Below are positions 22,286 to 33,489 of a stretch of 64,000 nt of DNA, piece by piece. The notes beneath the pieces were generated by a model. The model saw only the letters and a list, made by a program, of their open reading frames with translations. It ran no database searches and was not told the origin of the DNA. This DNA comes from Dicyema japonicum (taxonomy: Eukaryota; Dicyemida; Rhombozoa; Dicyemidae): contig RDEW01000046.1 of the NCBI GenBank assembly GCA_011109175.1, positions 290,006 to 354,005 of the forward strand, read 5' to 3'. Position 1 is the first letter of the stretch. Every line of letters begins with the position of its first letter. The position numbers and the translations under genes are program-made.

Positions 22286-22589
22286 TAACGCGAATGGCTT
22301 TAAATAACTAACTTAAATATCTTCCCTTTGATGTCATTAGTTCCACCTTACTAAGGAGACTCCCAATGTCTGGCCCGTATTCAAAAGGATTCTCTTATTC
22401 TTTCAATCGGGAGACAATTTCGTTAGTTGGAGACAAGTTCTGGAATCCATATAACGTGTCAGGTTCGATGAGTTAGTTTGGTTTACCCAATGTCTTTGAA
22501 ATAATTTTATTTTACTTATTACCTGCATGCCTACTATCTATAAGCTGATGACCAAACTGAGGTCAAGAGCTTTGTAGAGGCCAATGGAA

Positions 22590-22960
22590 TACTCTTCGAG
22601 AATCAGTTGGGCATGTGCGAAATTGTAAGGGAGCAAAATAGCAGACTTTGGTCAACAAGTGCCTGGTTCAACGCCACTCTTAATGGAGTTTTGGGAACCT
22701 TTCTGGAATATGAATGTATCCGTATTGGGATCTCGTTACGACTCGAATTAAAAGTCTCTGCAAAAACTAGATTGACTGTTTTTTCTTGGACCCTCTTTCC
22801 TACAAATTTCCCAGACAAGTGGTCTTGAACGAAGTCGTTAGACGAGCTTTTGGACGCAATAAACTATCAAAACATTGGATCCCAAGCTTTCGCTTGTTAT
22901 TCCAAAGACAATTATTGTAGGTGATATCTTCCTTAGTAATGTAGTCCTCGTAAACTGGCA
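22590..22960 (+). mobile_element. LINE-E fragment (post-RT region)
   Basis: The plus strand reads 'SAWFNATLNGVLGTFLEYEC', 'IRIGISLRLELKV' and 'AKTRLTVFSWTLFP'. It is paralogous to 28720-28890 ('AWINAIPNGALLVGTFLDDE'). Flanking DNA to 23500 holds nothing else that I can name. Confidence 0.6.
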
Positions 22961-23517
22961 TCATGCTCTAAAATCACAACTTCAATAAGCAGAAATTACT
23001 TTAAAGGATTCATCACGTTATTTAAACGAGGAAATAAAAAAATGGGATAGAATATGATAGAATAGGTATCGAGGTCAAAAATGGCAAAGTACGCAGTCAT
23101 AGCCGAAGAAATCAGATTTCTGCAAGAACAGGAGATCCCTGTGAGCGCTGCTGGTTATTTGTGAGAATCTCGCTCGCCATCCTGAGAGGGAATAACCACA
23201 CACCCATGACGGTCGCTGTATGACCTTTTTGTCTATTTTGCATTAATAAAAATTAATTTATTAAAAATTTTTAAAATTGTTAGAAACTCTCTTTTCTTAT
23301 TTATGGGGATCTGCATTTGTTTAAAACTAATATGGTGATAAGAAAAGAAAAGTTAAAACAAATTAGTAATTTTAAATGGATTCCTGTTCTGAATGAGTAA
23401 TATTTGGTTGATCCCTAATTACAGATATGGCCAGTACTGCGAAAGATCCGATGCACATTAAAATAGACGATATTATGCTCAATTTACTTACAAAATAATC
23501 TAATCTATTTATTACAA
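22961..23517. other. Intergenic, nothing recognised
   Basis: A motif around 23163-23205 (CTCGCCATCCTGAGAGGGAA) recurs inverted at 51463-51500, so part of this is repeat-derived. No gene is seen. Confidence 0.4.
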
Positions 23518-24223
23518 TTAAATACGGCAATTTTCATCACTTCCGTCAGGACAGTTGAATTCCCCATTACAATGGTTCTGACTGAAAATACAGATAGATT
23601 CGTTTTTACAACGAAAGTCCTCAAATCCTTCACAATTTCCTAAATAAAAATATTCGATAAACCAATGCGAAAAGGGGTTATAACAAAACGGAATCCTCGA
23701 CTGAATTTTGAGCCATTTTCGCTAGTAAAAACTATTTTTAAAAATCCAAGACTTGTTGTCCATCCAGAATGCCCACTTGACCTTCCACAGAGTCCTAAAA
23801 GAATATTTCAAGGATTAACTCAAAATATTCGATTTTCCGTCATTCAATTCTATAATTTGGCTGCTAGTTTGCGGTACACAATATTTTGAGTATGAAAGAT
23901 CAATAAATTCAATGTTAACAACGAATTTAATATCCTCTGGAAATTCCGAAGTAATCTCTAATATGCAGGGGGACTAATACTATTCAGAGATTAATACCAG
24001 AGTTGAAGGATATCCCGAAGTTTCTGAATACATAAGCTCCATTGAATCGATGTAAGACATAAGGATTGTAGAATTACAGCGAGAACTCATGTAGACTTAT
24101 TTTAGATCATTAAACAAACTTTTCATATTCAAACTTATAGATTTGCAAAAAATCATCATTATGACAAACATTTGTTATAAAAATCGTTAGAGAAATTAAT
24201 TCAATTACTAGAACAGCTGTCAT
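23518..24223 (-). CDS. Secreted CUB + LDL-receptor class A protein
   Basis: The ATG at 24223 starts a signal peptide ('MTAVLVIELISLTIFITNVC'). After removal of introns of 34, 24, 25 and 23 nt the coding sequence is exactly 200 codons (199 aa). A CUB domain occupies about residues 45-155 ('SGYPSTLSPCILEITSEFPE', 'FKFVV'-like strand, 'FTSENGSKFSRGFRFVITPF'). It is followed by one LDLa module with six cysteines ('CEGFEDFRCKNESIC', 'CNGEFNCPDGSDENC') holding the Ca-binding acidic box. The protein then stops, so it is a small secreted binder rather than a receptor or protease. The first intron is the least certain: a 24-nt alternative breaks the frame. The binding partner is unknown. Confidence 0.8.
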
Positions 24224-24254
24224 CCAGAATATAGATCCTTACAACTATCAATGC

Positions 24255-24400
24255 CACTAAATTATATGTTGGTTATAACTCGATCACTTTGCCCTGAATA
24301 GGTGGGGTATAATTATAAGCTCGATCACCTTGCCCTGAATAGGTGGGGTATAAGTTAATTATAAGCTCGATCACTTTGCCCTGACGTGACCGCCATTCTG
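24255..24400 (+). repeat. Short tandem array, 41-46 bp unit, 2.7 copies
   Basis: The phrase CTCGATCACTTTGCCCTGAA followed by TAGGTGGGGTATAA starts at about 24279, 24320 and 24366. It ends directly before the 5' side of a LINE-A endonuclease fragment, as a promoter-like monomer array would. Confidence 0.75.
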
Positions 24401-24519
24401 GCCGCGGAGGTTGAGTCATCACACTTATCATGAAGGAAATCCCTATCACGGAAAGAGTGCACCTTCACTTCCCCCTCCAATTGAATACTTCACAATTTCA
24501 ACCAATACCTCACTGTATT

Positions 24520-24995
24520 GAACATGTATGTACCTCATCCCAGTTCGTGCCCAAAAGGATTCAGTTTCTCACTGTCAGATGTCGACCAATCCAATAACCT
24601 GCTATTATGTTGAGACCTGAACGCGAAGCATCCAATGTGGTTCAAAAACCAGCCGGAAGACGCTAGAGGAATCCACTTACTATCAGAGCTGAACCATCTT
24701 GTAATATTATACAACCATATATTCAATACAAGAATTCCTTACAGAGCAAACGACAGGAGGTCCCCCGACCTGACGCTTGCCTTCCCAAAAGTTGCCGCTT
24801 TAATCAATTGTTCAGTATCATACGACACTACCAGTGACCATAACTTAATTATCATTGCTTTCAAAGGAAGAGTGTCCATCGAAAGATAACCAATGTTACG
24901 GCAGACTACAAAAATGTCAATTGGAGATTGTTTACATACTTCGTCAACTACAACTTGTATGGTTTTGACCCTAACAACTTCAACTCCTTCGATAA
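24520..24995 (+). mobile_element. LINE-A endonuclease fragment
   Basis: The plus strand reads 'DLNAKHPMWFKNQPEDARGI' and 'RRSPDLTLAFPKVAALINCS' with 'TSDHNLIII'. These are the C-terminal APE motifs (GDLNAKH and SDH). One stop replaces the Gly of GDLN. Confidence 0.75.
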
Positions 24996-25009
24996 CGCTT
25001 TACACTACT

Positions 25010-25390
25010 TCAATGGTGTAGTTTCACAACCTCGTCAATTTTGAGATCATCAGTTTCAACGACCACGGTTAAAAATAGATTTATAATCCAGTCGTTAACC
25101 GGATTTGGAATCGGAAAATATTTTTCGAAAGTAGTACTTAAATTTTCCAGGTGTTGATCGATCACATTTAAAATTGAAAGATCTGGGAAATCATTTCCCA
25201 AGTATAATTCAAGCAAAGGAAACATTGCAATGATAGACTTAGAAATTTTCTTTCCTTATAAAACAGTTTTATATTTAAATGCGTCGATCTTTTCATTAAC
25301 AATAATTTTGCATACATTTTTACCGAGTAATTTAATTATTATATACCTTACTTGCATTGATTATTATTACCCCCAGGATCACTGGGTCAA
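25010..25390 (-). pseudogene. hAT-family (ZBED5/FAM200-like) transposase remnant
   Basis: The minus strand gives 'IIKLLGKNVCKIIVNEKIDA', 'FKYKTVL' followed by a stop, then 'KKISKSIIAMFPLLELYLGN' and 'LENLSTTFEKYFPIPNPVND'. This is the region just before the hAT dimerisation domain of ZBED5-like proteins. There is one in-frame stop and no conserved catalytic part. Confidence 0.6.
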
Positions 25391-25399
25391 AGAAAAAGA

Positions 25400-27670
25400 A
25401 ATAATAGTTTTCAACCAACTAAGTGATCCCAGTCCGACAAAGGAAAGGACGAGTGCGGCGGGGTCGAGAATCCTGAACAGCTCTTCTCATCGGACATGGA
25501 ATCGACTCAAAATTTCTGTATGATTGTATATATTTCGATAGTGCATGGAATAGAAGGCAGCTCGGTGAACTAGCCTCCTTTAAGAGTTTCCGTTGTAATT
25601 CGATTAAGAAATTTTCAATGGGCTGGATTTTGTGTTCTGGTCCAATTAACCTTATTGCAGTCTCCTCGATTGCGGATAGTTTCAATGAGGAGGATCGTGA
25701 AATCTGCATTGCCCATAAAGGACTTGCATACGTCATCGTTGGTCGGATAAATTGTTCATAAATCATGACAAGGCCACCAGTTTGGTCTCTAAGTGTTTTG
25801 AGAGCACTTTTAAAATTCTCATTTTCTTCAGAGCAGAAATTACTTTGTTCTCAACATGTCAGATAAAGGTGAGTCCCTGATCAAAGGTGAATCCCAGAAT
25901 CTTTGGTGTTTTGTTAATAGGAATAGCCTCGTTCTTCATAAGATTTTTGGTTGGACACAGAGCTGTCTTTTGTAAGTGGTAAACAGCGTGACTGAGGACT
26001 TTGTTGCTGATGCGTCGAGTCTCCGCTTCGAAAGCCATAGTTCCAGGTTGTAAAGCATTTGTTGAGTGGACTGAGTCGCTGATTGAATGCGTCTGTTCTT
26101 GGAGGCAAGAATGATATCGTCGGCATAGGAGAGGATTAGACAGTTTTCATTACAGGTTTGTGGCATGTCGTTTATGTAGAGATTGAAGAGTTGGGGTGAT
26201 AGTGATGAGCCTTGAGGGACTCCATTTTGAAAGTAGCGAGATCTTGATTTGATGTTGTTGCAGAGTACTTGTGCTCATCTTCCATTTAAGAAGTTTCCAA
26301 GCCAAATATTCAAGTTCGAATGGATGTTGGTTTCGTATATTTTCTTTGTTAGGAGTTTCCTGGGGAGTGAGTCGAACGCTTTTGTGATGTCCACGAATAT
26401 AAGTACTGTCCTCTGATGGGGTTTGGGGAGTTAAATCCTTCCGCAATGAATTGTGTGAAGGTTGTGAGGTGTGTTGTGGTCGAATAGTTGTCCCGGTATC
26501 CGTGCTGGGTCGGAGGTATTGAGATTGAGTCTTCTATTTTTTCCAAAACAAGCCTTTCAAGGATCCTTGAGACCGGACTTAGAATAGATATTTGGCGATA
26601 GGAAGATGGTTCATCTATTGGTTTGTTGGGTTTTCGGATAGGCCTGATTAGAGACTTCTTCCATATTTCAGGGATTGTATTTGTGTTAATGGATAGGTTG
26701 AATATATAGGCTAATAGTTCCAGGGCTCGATGGCCTAGGTGCTTCAGTTCACATGTGGTTATGTTGTCTGGTCCCTTGGCCTCTGAGTTGTTGCCCTTGA
26801 ATACGGCTCTGAGAATATCCTAACTAGTAAATAGGATCCAGTCATCGGAGCGTTTCGATTCAATCTTTTTCAAGAAATACTTGGTGCTCTATTGAAAACT
26901 TCTTGTAGGAGATTGACGTATAATATTTTATCAGAGTGTCTGGTTTTATGTAGACTTCAACTTTTCTCCCTGGGGAGGATCTTTTGATGTTCTTGATCCA
27001 CTTCCAGATTCTCTGCATTGAAGGGTTTTTGCAGAGAGCCTTTGATAGTCTTGTCCATCTATTTGCATTTTCTGCCTTTATGTTGTTGTCGATCTCTCTG
27101 TTCAATTCTCGTATTTTTTTTGGCGATTTTACCATCTTTAGATTATTTCGTTCTGATCAGATGTTTCGTCGTTGTGTTGAACCGTTTTGATAACGTAGGT
27201 TGCCTCCCCATAGGAATGTACTTCCTTTTCGCACTTAATGGAGTTGAACCATTTCACTAATTGTTCGACGGAGGGAGGAGTGGGGAAATCTAATAGTTCA
27301 ATGAAATTATCGACGTAATCCTTGAATCCTCCTTTAATTCGCAAGACTGTAGTTAGTTATCGTTGGGATTGTCCTTTTATCCGTGACCTTGTTTTGACCT
27401 CCAAAAATATTGGTGCGGGCACTTCCTGGTGTCATATTCACTGACCAGTCAATAAGGGGCCAAGGACGGTGATGACAGTGAGATGTCGATAGAAGGTTTA
27501 TCGTTACGTCGAGTAGTTGTTCTTGTATGGGATGCAGGATCGTTGAGTATACATAGGCTGTGGTCCTCAATTATCATCTTCCCCCTTTTGTGAAGATAGG
27601 GGATAGTGTGGTTCTTTTCATCCAAATACCACCACGTCGTCGGCGAACCACATGACATTTTTTTGTAATC
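25400..27670 (-). mobile_element. LINE-A, long copy from endonuclease end to 3' end
   Basis: Minus-strand order is: the APE C-terminus ('KPSIDISLSSPSLA', 27480), a pre-RT lysine-rich region (27140-26900), RT blocks ('QHGYRDNYSTTTHLTTFTQF', 26520), 'RGHHKSVRLTP'-frame palm, and an intact-looking 'CLILSYADDIILASKNRRIQ' (26115). Then come 'IPINKTPKILGFTFDQGLTF'-type thumb, 'MIYEQFIRPTMTYASPLWAM' (25766) and the terminal 'RTRPFLCRTGIT' with a TAG at 25419-25421. About ten frame breaks. It is the most complete LINE in the window. Confidence 0.8.
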
Positions 27671-27751
27671 CTATGAACTTTATATTTTTAACTATTTGGT
27701 GTTTGAACAAAAGATTTTGATTAAATAATTTAAATTTTATAAATTCAAATA

Positions 27752-28310
27752 ATGTGTTTGCTTCGTGGTGTTTCTTTGTGGCACATTTCTACACGTTATA
27801 GAACTTCAAAAAAATACCACGTGGTATATTAAAATAAAAATTAAATTTAATAGAAAAAGTCTCATTTTCTAACTATCCGTATATACCACCTAAAACTGTA
27901 TCATCCGTAGAGAAATTTAGCATCCAAAAATATAGCGAACACTTAATAAAACTCGGAATAACGAAAGTCGAAGATAAAGTCACGGGCATGGAATTATTTT
28001 CGGATACAGAAATTCAATATAAAACCACAAGAATCCCATAAAAGGTGCATAATATGTAAGTATGATATTCCATTAGACTATAAGGTGGTTTTTGAGTTCA
28101 TTCTAGAATTCACGTCTTCTTAGCCAGTTTGTATCGTCTGAGAGTGGGCGGATTTATGGGAGACATATTACTGGATTATGCATTCCAATGCAGAGAGAAA
28201 TTACAAGAGTGATAAAGAAGTCCAAGCGATGTGGATTTATGCCCATGTACTCTAAAGACCATAGATTCTTTAAGGACCCTATAATTTGCAATACTTTTCC
28301 CTCTATGTAA
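27752..28310 (+). CDS. MRPS18: Mitochondrial ribosomal protein bS18m
   Basis: Structural protein of the mitochondrial small ribosomal subunit. The C-terminal exon (after a 22-nt intron near 28085-28106) is unmistakable: 'SRLLSQFVSSESGRIYGRHI', 'TGLCIPMQREITRVIKKSKR' and 'CGFMPMYSKDHRFF', matching S18. Upstream, 'SHKRCIICKYDIPLDYK' holds the CxxC pair. A 31-nt GT..AG intron joins it in phase to 'KTVSSVEKFSIQKYSEHLIK'. The first exon (27752, 'MCLLRGVSLWHISTRYR', a plausible transit peptide) is off by one base with respect to the next exon whichever splice I choose, so the extreme N-terminus is uncertain. It is probably the C-type S18. Confidence 0.88.
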
Positions 28311-28350
28311 TTTTACTTTACGTTTATTTATCTTTATTGAAGTATTGGTT

Positions 28351-28458
28351 ATGGGTTCAAATCCTAAAATCTACTTTTTCTGCTTAGTTGTAACTTGTTT
28401 GGTAAGCTTTTCGGTCAGCTATAGGGAAAACGACTGTACACTAAGAGAATGTGTCTAA
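28351..28458 (+). CDS. Possible 35-residue secreted peptide
   Basis: ATG at 28351 and TAA at 28456. The product starts with a convincing signal peptide ('PKIYFFCLVVTCLVSFSVS') and ends 'YRENDCTLRECV'. It sits 40 bp after MRPS18. An alternative reading uses a 23-nt GT..AG intron inside the frame. I do not recognise it, and short frames of this size arise by chance. Confidence 0.25.
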   Translation: MGSNPKIYFFCLVVTCLVSFSVSYRENDCTLRECV

Positions 28459-28549
28459 TTGAAGTGCATACATTTTCCTAAAGAACAGCCTAAACTTACA
28501 AAGACTAGCATATATCCTGATAACTGCTCCCTACTTCATCCAATGTGAC

Positions 28550-29235
28550 CAAGACGCCAGTCATGTTCGTGAGGCCAGGAGCCGTACCTATCAGTTTTTT
28601 ATACCTTCCATGTTCTCTCAAAGGGGTCTGAACGATGCTGTATGCCGAAAGTCTTTTGAAGATTTTCTGGTTTCATCTAACCGACATCATCGTGCTTGTT
28701 TGTTGTCAAATGGCTTCTTCCGATAGCTAAGCCTGGATCAACGCCATTCCTAATGGAGCTTTACTGGTGGGTACCTTTCTGGATGATGAATGCTTTCGTA
28801 TTGGGATATAATTATGACTCGGATTAAGAGTCTCTGTGCCGCATCCGTCCCGATACGGAAACCAGATCGACTGTTTTGGCCTACATTCTCTCTCCTGCAA
28901 TAAGAGTGCAGACAGAACTCCCAGACTCCTCTATGCTTTAACCAGTCGATCTTTGCAGGCTTGACGGGAAACGACCAGATGGGATGACCATTTTGAAGTC
29001 GGGAAACCTCTTATTTTTGACGTCACTTGCACAGACACCATTGCACATAAAAATAATAGTCCCTCTGAAGCCTTTCGGCATCTGAGAAGTTGAAACGGCC
29101 AAAGTACGAGGACCAAACCAGGGATTTTTTGTTTGTTCCACAGGCCGTTAAAACGTCTGCCATCTATGGCTACATACAATGTCCGCTGTAGACCTCCCTT
29201 CTTGAAACCCACTTTTACTTGCTGGTATTCCGCAA
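28550..29235 (+). mobile_element. LINE-E fragment, post-RT to 3' domain
   Basis: The plus strand reads 'AWINAIPNGALLVGTFLDDE', 'FRIGI' and a CCHC-like 'DCFGLHSLSC' (28860-28890). 'VGKPLIFDVTCTDTIAHKNN' follows at about 28995-29060. The order is that of complete LINE-E elements, with frame changes. Confidence 0.7.
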
Positions 29236-29249
29236 CCTTCTCAGATCCG

Positions 29250-29850
29250 CCACACCCATTATCCGAATTAGTGCTATGGTTGCCATTACCTTGTGTATCG
29301 AGTTCAGAAGTATGATCCGGGGAAGATTTTCTACTGTCCTTTTGCTCTATTCGGTTTTTGTATGGGTACTAATAATCCATTTCCAAGTCCTAGATCGGTA
29401 TTAGTTTTAAAGATGTCATTTAGGATTTTTGCTATTGTTTCACTAAGTATTTTTGGCCCATATTTTAAAAGCTCAGGGCTCATGTTGTCTGACCTAGCAC
29501 TCTTGTTATTCTTCAGTTTTTTTAGAGCTGAATCAACATCTTCCACTGTGATGGCATTCATTAATGTCCTCGTTTATCCTTGAAAGGGGGAAATTCCTCA
29601 TTGTCTGTATTCAGCACATTTCAGTGACATACCAGCCGTAGAGTCGCAAACATCCTTGAATTGTCCTTTAGGCATTCCACATCATTTAATAGGGATGTAA
29701 TTTTCCGTGAATGTTGTTTGTTCGTCTTTTTGATTTTCCATTTTAGTTCCCTTTGTTGAATTTTAAGCTCTTTTTTATACTCTCCTCTGACAAATTTTTG
29801 TCCCGGAACAAGATAAATTCCCATTCTCACGTCAATGTATCTTGGTAGCT
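29250..29850 (-). mobile_element. LINE-B fragment, pre-RT and first RT blocks
   Basis: Minus-strand pre-RT 'YKKELKIQQRELKWKIKKTN' and 'LKDNSRMFATLRL' (29640-29790) precede 'LKKLKNNKSARSDNMSPELL' and 'KYGPKILSETIAKILNDIFK' (29400-29530). It is truncated at both ends. Confidence 0.75.
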
Positions 29851-29879
29851 GGTGGCTGATTTGTTTCTTTTATCTAACA

Positions 29880-30010
29880 ATGAATTTGATATTTTTATTT
29901 ATCAATTTCGCTACCAAACTAACTAATCACTTGATCCCGTCACTTTACAGCAGGACGATGCTCATCTCTTGAGCCCACACAAGTCGTACAGAAAACTTAA
30001 AATGAGCAGC
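29880..30010 (-). mobile_element. LINE-A 3' terminus, degenerate
   Basis: The shared CCAAACTAACTAATCAC UTR and stop region (29927-29929, here 'GIK') lie next to 'YDLCGLKR'. Only the last about 35 codons are present. Confidence 0.55.
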
Positions 30011-30780
30011 TTGCCTCCAATTTAAACTAAATTAATTTTTTACCAAACAAATTATCATAATTTTTGAAATTAAAGGTATTGGGGAAAAATCTTGTCTCCT
30101 GGTAGCATTTTTAACTTTGACGTAAATTATTAGTGAATTGACAAAAACTCCAGAAATAAAAGACCATAAATCAAAGGTGCATAATCGTGGTTGTAAGACC
30201 TAGTTTTCGTAATATTTGTTATTATAGCCACTTAATATGAAAATAAACCATTTCCATTCTAAATAATTGAAGCTTAAAATTTGATATTTTTAAGAATGAT
30301 TAGTTTTGGATAGTTGTGAAGTTGTCACATTGATAATAATCCCTATACGATGAGATATGTTAATCCAATTTGATATGTATGATTCACTCATAATTGGGCA
30401 ATGAACATGATTTATCAGAACTTCATCTTGAATTATTGCGAAAGGTTATATCAAAAACTTTATCTTGAAAAAACTGCTATCCTATAATCTTTGCTTTTCA
30501 TACTCAACGAAACTTGGGTCTTTAACTCGATGGATTTTAAAATAAAATAAAATAGTTCTTAACTTCGAGATAAAAATATATAAAAGTGATTTTTCCACTG
30601 ACAATGGACGTGACAATACCATCCATAATTCTATCCACATTGGAACACAATTATAATCTCTTTTGACATATTCTTTATGAATTTCTTTGCTTTGAGTTTA
30701 TTATTAGCTAATATGTCGGTTGAGTGGTAACTTGGCTCTGCTACACATGTCTAAAAACACTCATTATACAATCGAGAACT
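30010..30780. other. Intergenic, contains repeat D
   Basis: AT-rich; apart from the 194-bp repeat nothing is recognised. Confidence 0.5.
30308..30501 (+). repeat. 194-bp direct repeat D, copy 1
   Basis: It starts GGATAGTTGTGAAGTTGTCA and ends ATAATCTTTGCTTTTCAT. Nearly every base matches 33023-33215; the differences are a handful of single-base indels and substitutions. It does not code for anything recognisable. Confidence 0.9.
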
Positions 30781-31590
30781 CAGGTCAATGACGTTTAACG
30801 TACGTGGAATATCGAAAGATTGGACAAGGAAAGCACTTTGTAATTGATATCTATTGGCTGCCTACAAGAGACGAAAATCGAAAATGGACGCGATGAAACA
30901 TGGAACAACTACCGACTGATTCTCTTCCCGACTGAATGCAAGTACTACGGGATAGGATTTTCCATACACGTGGATTACCTCAAAAAACTACATCGCTATT
31001 GGAGAGTCAACGACCGAATATGTGTCCTACAAAGTCAAACTAAATGATTTATGCCCTTCCAAGAGTCTATTAAGTATCATAAATGTCTATGCACCACGTT
31101 GCAAGCGAGTAATCAAGAACGCTGGTGAGCTCGAGGAATTCTACTCAGAACTATCAATCGCATATTCGAATAATGCTTCATCGTCCCTTGTCTTTGTTAC
31201 GGGAGATATGGATGCGAAGGCCGGAATGCGAATGGGACCTGAAGAATCCGCTATTGGAAGACACGGGTGGAAAGAAGAAATGCATCTGGAGCCTCTTTGG
31301 TGAACTTCTGAGAGTCAAATAGCCTATCTCCTTCATACCTTCACGCACTCAGCTCGCCACAAGACGACATGGCATGGACAAAGTAAAAACTCTGTTGGGG
31401 AGACCGTGAATATATAATCAAATCGACTAGATTATCTGCCGAAAGTCTGATAAACACTTGCTAAATGATGCACGTTCCTACCAGAGGACAACAACTGAAA
31501 GCGACCATTGGATCTTTATTTAAGCACTTCACGAGAGCCATACTAATTATAGTCCCGCATGTGCAGCAAAAGAAACAAGGTTATGTGTCA
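30781..31590 (+). mobile_element. LINE-B AP-endonuclease domain
   Basis: Plus frames give 'LQETKIENGRDETWNNYRLI', 'SLLSIINVYAPRCKRVIKNA', 'LVFVTGDMDAKAGM' and then a decaying C-terminal part. These are the APE motifs QET, NVYAP and GDxNAK, with N changed to D in the last. It meets a minus-strand LINE-B copy at about 31590. Confidence 0.75.
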
Positions 31591-31594
31591 TCTT

Positions 31595-33022
31595 TTCCAT
31601 GCTCCCCTGCCAAGGCTCTCATGTTGTCCAGGTCGTTTTTAGATTTCTTTTGATATCGACCAGGTCTTTTTGGCAGTGTTGTTCTAGGTCTTCCACGATA
31701 ACGGCATTCTTGACCAACATAGTATGTTTACATAGATTTGTTCAGGGGATGTTAATTCCATGTTCAGCACGTGTCCGAAGAGCTTCCATCGGGATTCCAG
31801 TACTTCTAAACTGATGGGTCTATATAAAGCATTTCTTGATATTCTTCGTGTGCCAGGTAGTTCCTGTTATTTTTCTCAGCTGACCTCTGTGGAACGAGTC
31901 TAGTTTTTCCATATCCGCTGATAAGGTCGCCAAGTTCCAGCGTTATATAAAAGTACAGGTTCAATGAATGAGTCGTATAATAGGATTCTCATCAAATTTT
32001 ATTGAATAGGTCTTTCCGACTCTCACAAGGAGCTCAGTGCTCGACTCATCAAGAAATCCGCTCAGTACCCCCATTAATTTGTTCCTGTTAACCGCATCAA
32101 AAGCTCTTGATAGGTCAATTCCCAGGATATTGGTGCGTTACGGTTACTTTGATATGTTGCACACCTCCATCTGTGACTCCAGACCGCATCAGCTGTGGAT
32201 CTTACTTCTCGAAAACTACTTTGACTATCTGATAGGTATTTGTAAGCAGATCCTTTTATTCGTTCAAGCACAATGTTGCTAAGAATTTGCATAATGAATT
32301 TAGTGTATGATGAATCGCGAATCTTTGAGCGGTCCTCTGGTTTTGTTGATTTTTTGTATGGAGATTTGTAGTCCCGTACACAGAGGTAGAGTGCAATTGG
32401 TAGAAAACTTTCCATTTATTGCAATTTTGTCTTACAGGCAGTGGGGTCCGTATTTTAGTAGTTTGGCATATATTTTGTCTTGTCTAGGAATTCTGTTATT
32501 CTTGAGTTTTCGGCAGGCCGTTTTGATTTCCTCGGCCGTGATTGGTATCTCCAGGGATCTTGGCCTTCCATCAAATGGGTGGATTTCTATGGTTTTGATG
32601 TTGAAAAGCTTCTCAAAGTGAGCCGAGATGGCTTCAGTTTGTTCTTCGGTGTTCAGTATCAGCTTACCGTTCTCGTCTTTTATGGGTAGTCGACTTTGGT
32701 TGTTCGCCGCAGGAAACGGGCAGCGACGTACACCTGTGCGTTGTCTTTCACTTTGTTTACCTTTTCTATACAGGAAGCGATTTCTTCTAGGAAAAGCTTA
32801 CTTGCTCAGACCTTTATTTTTCTTCTTGTCTTTCGCTCTGAAGGACTTTTCTCGTATTAGCGTCAGTGGCATTTGATTTTCTCATATTTATTTCTTTTAA
32901 ACTTTTCGCATGCTCAGAAACATCTGGATGAATAGCCTTTATGTGCATTTTACTATTCTCCCTTTTGCCAGGACATGCCTCAGCAGTTTCATTGATGGTG
33001 TCATATGTGCGTTTCCAGGCAT
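31595..33022 (-). mobile_element. LINE-B, pre-RT to C-terminus
   Basis: Minus-strand order is: 'WKRTYDTINETAEACPGKRE' (33005), a lysine-rich pre-RT region, 'LSNIVLERIKGSAYKYLSDS' and 'STADAVWSHRWRC' (32200-32280). The thumb and 'DSFIEPVLLYNAGTW' (31930) come next, then the end domain. Catalytic DD is not preserved. Confidence 0.75.
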
Positions 33023-33215
33023 GGATAGTTGTGAAGTTGTCACATTGATAATAATCCCCTATACGATAAGATATGTTAATCCAATTTGATATGTATGATT
33101 CACTCATAATTGGGCAATGAACATGATTTATCAGAACTTCATCTTGAATTATTGCGAAAGGTTATATCAAAAACTTTATCTTGAAAAACTGCTATCTATA
33201 ATCTTTGCTTTTCAT
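33023..33215 (+). repeat. 194-bp direct repeat D, copy 2, inside a LINE-B copy
   Basis: It sits exactly between the minus-strand LINE-B endonuclease fragment (33216-33420) and its pre-RT region (from 33022 down), replacing the second half of the endonuclease. It is the same orientation as copy 1. Confidence 0.9.
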
Positions 33216-33420
33216 CGCTACTCTGTCGGATCTTTCGCTACTCTCCCGCAGTGTGGCGGCATAAACATTTATAATTGTCAAAAAGCACTTGACTGGGAAA
33301 AAATATATTGAAAACGCGAAGAAGGCGAGACAAAGGCCAAATACTTTAGACAGACAAGTTACCGTCTGGCCCATGCGAAACCAGTCGACTATAACCTTTA
33401 AAATACTCCCTTGTATTTTA
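33216..33420 (-). mobile_element. LINE-B endonuclease fragment
   Basis: The minus strand reads 'CFLTIINVYAATLRESSERS', the NVYAP motif region of the APE domain, ending abruptly at repeat D. Confidence 0.7.
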
Positions 33421-33489
33421 GAAGTCGTTGCGTAAATCCCTTGGAATTAATTTTATATTTTATTTCGAAATTTATGCTCCTTCAGACAA

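Noticed and set aside
24255-24400. CRISPR-like spacing of the tandem units
   Set aside because: Units are adjacent with no variable spacers, only about three copies, and the genome is clearly animal.
28348-28366. GGTTCAAATCC-like tRNA B box
   Set aside because: No A box or cloverleaf at the required distance upstream.
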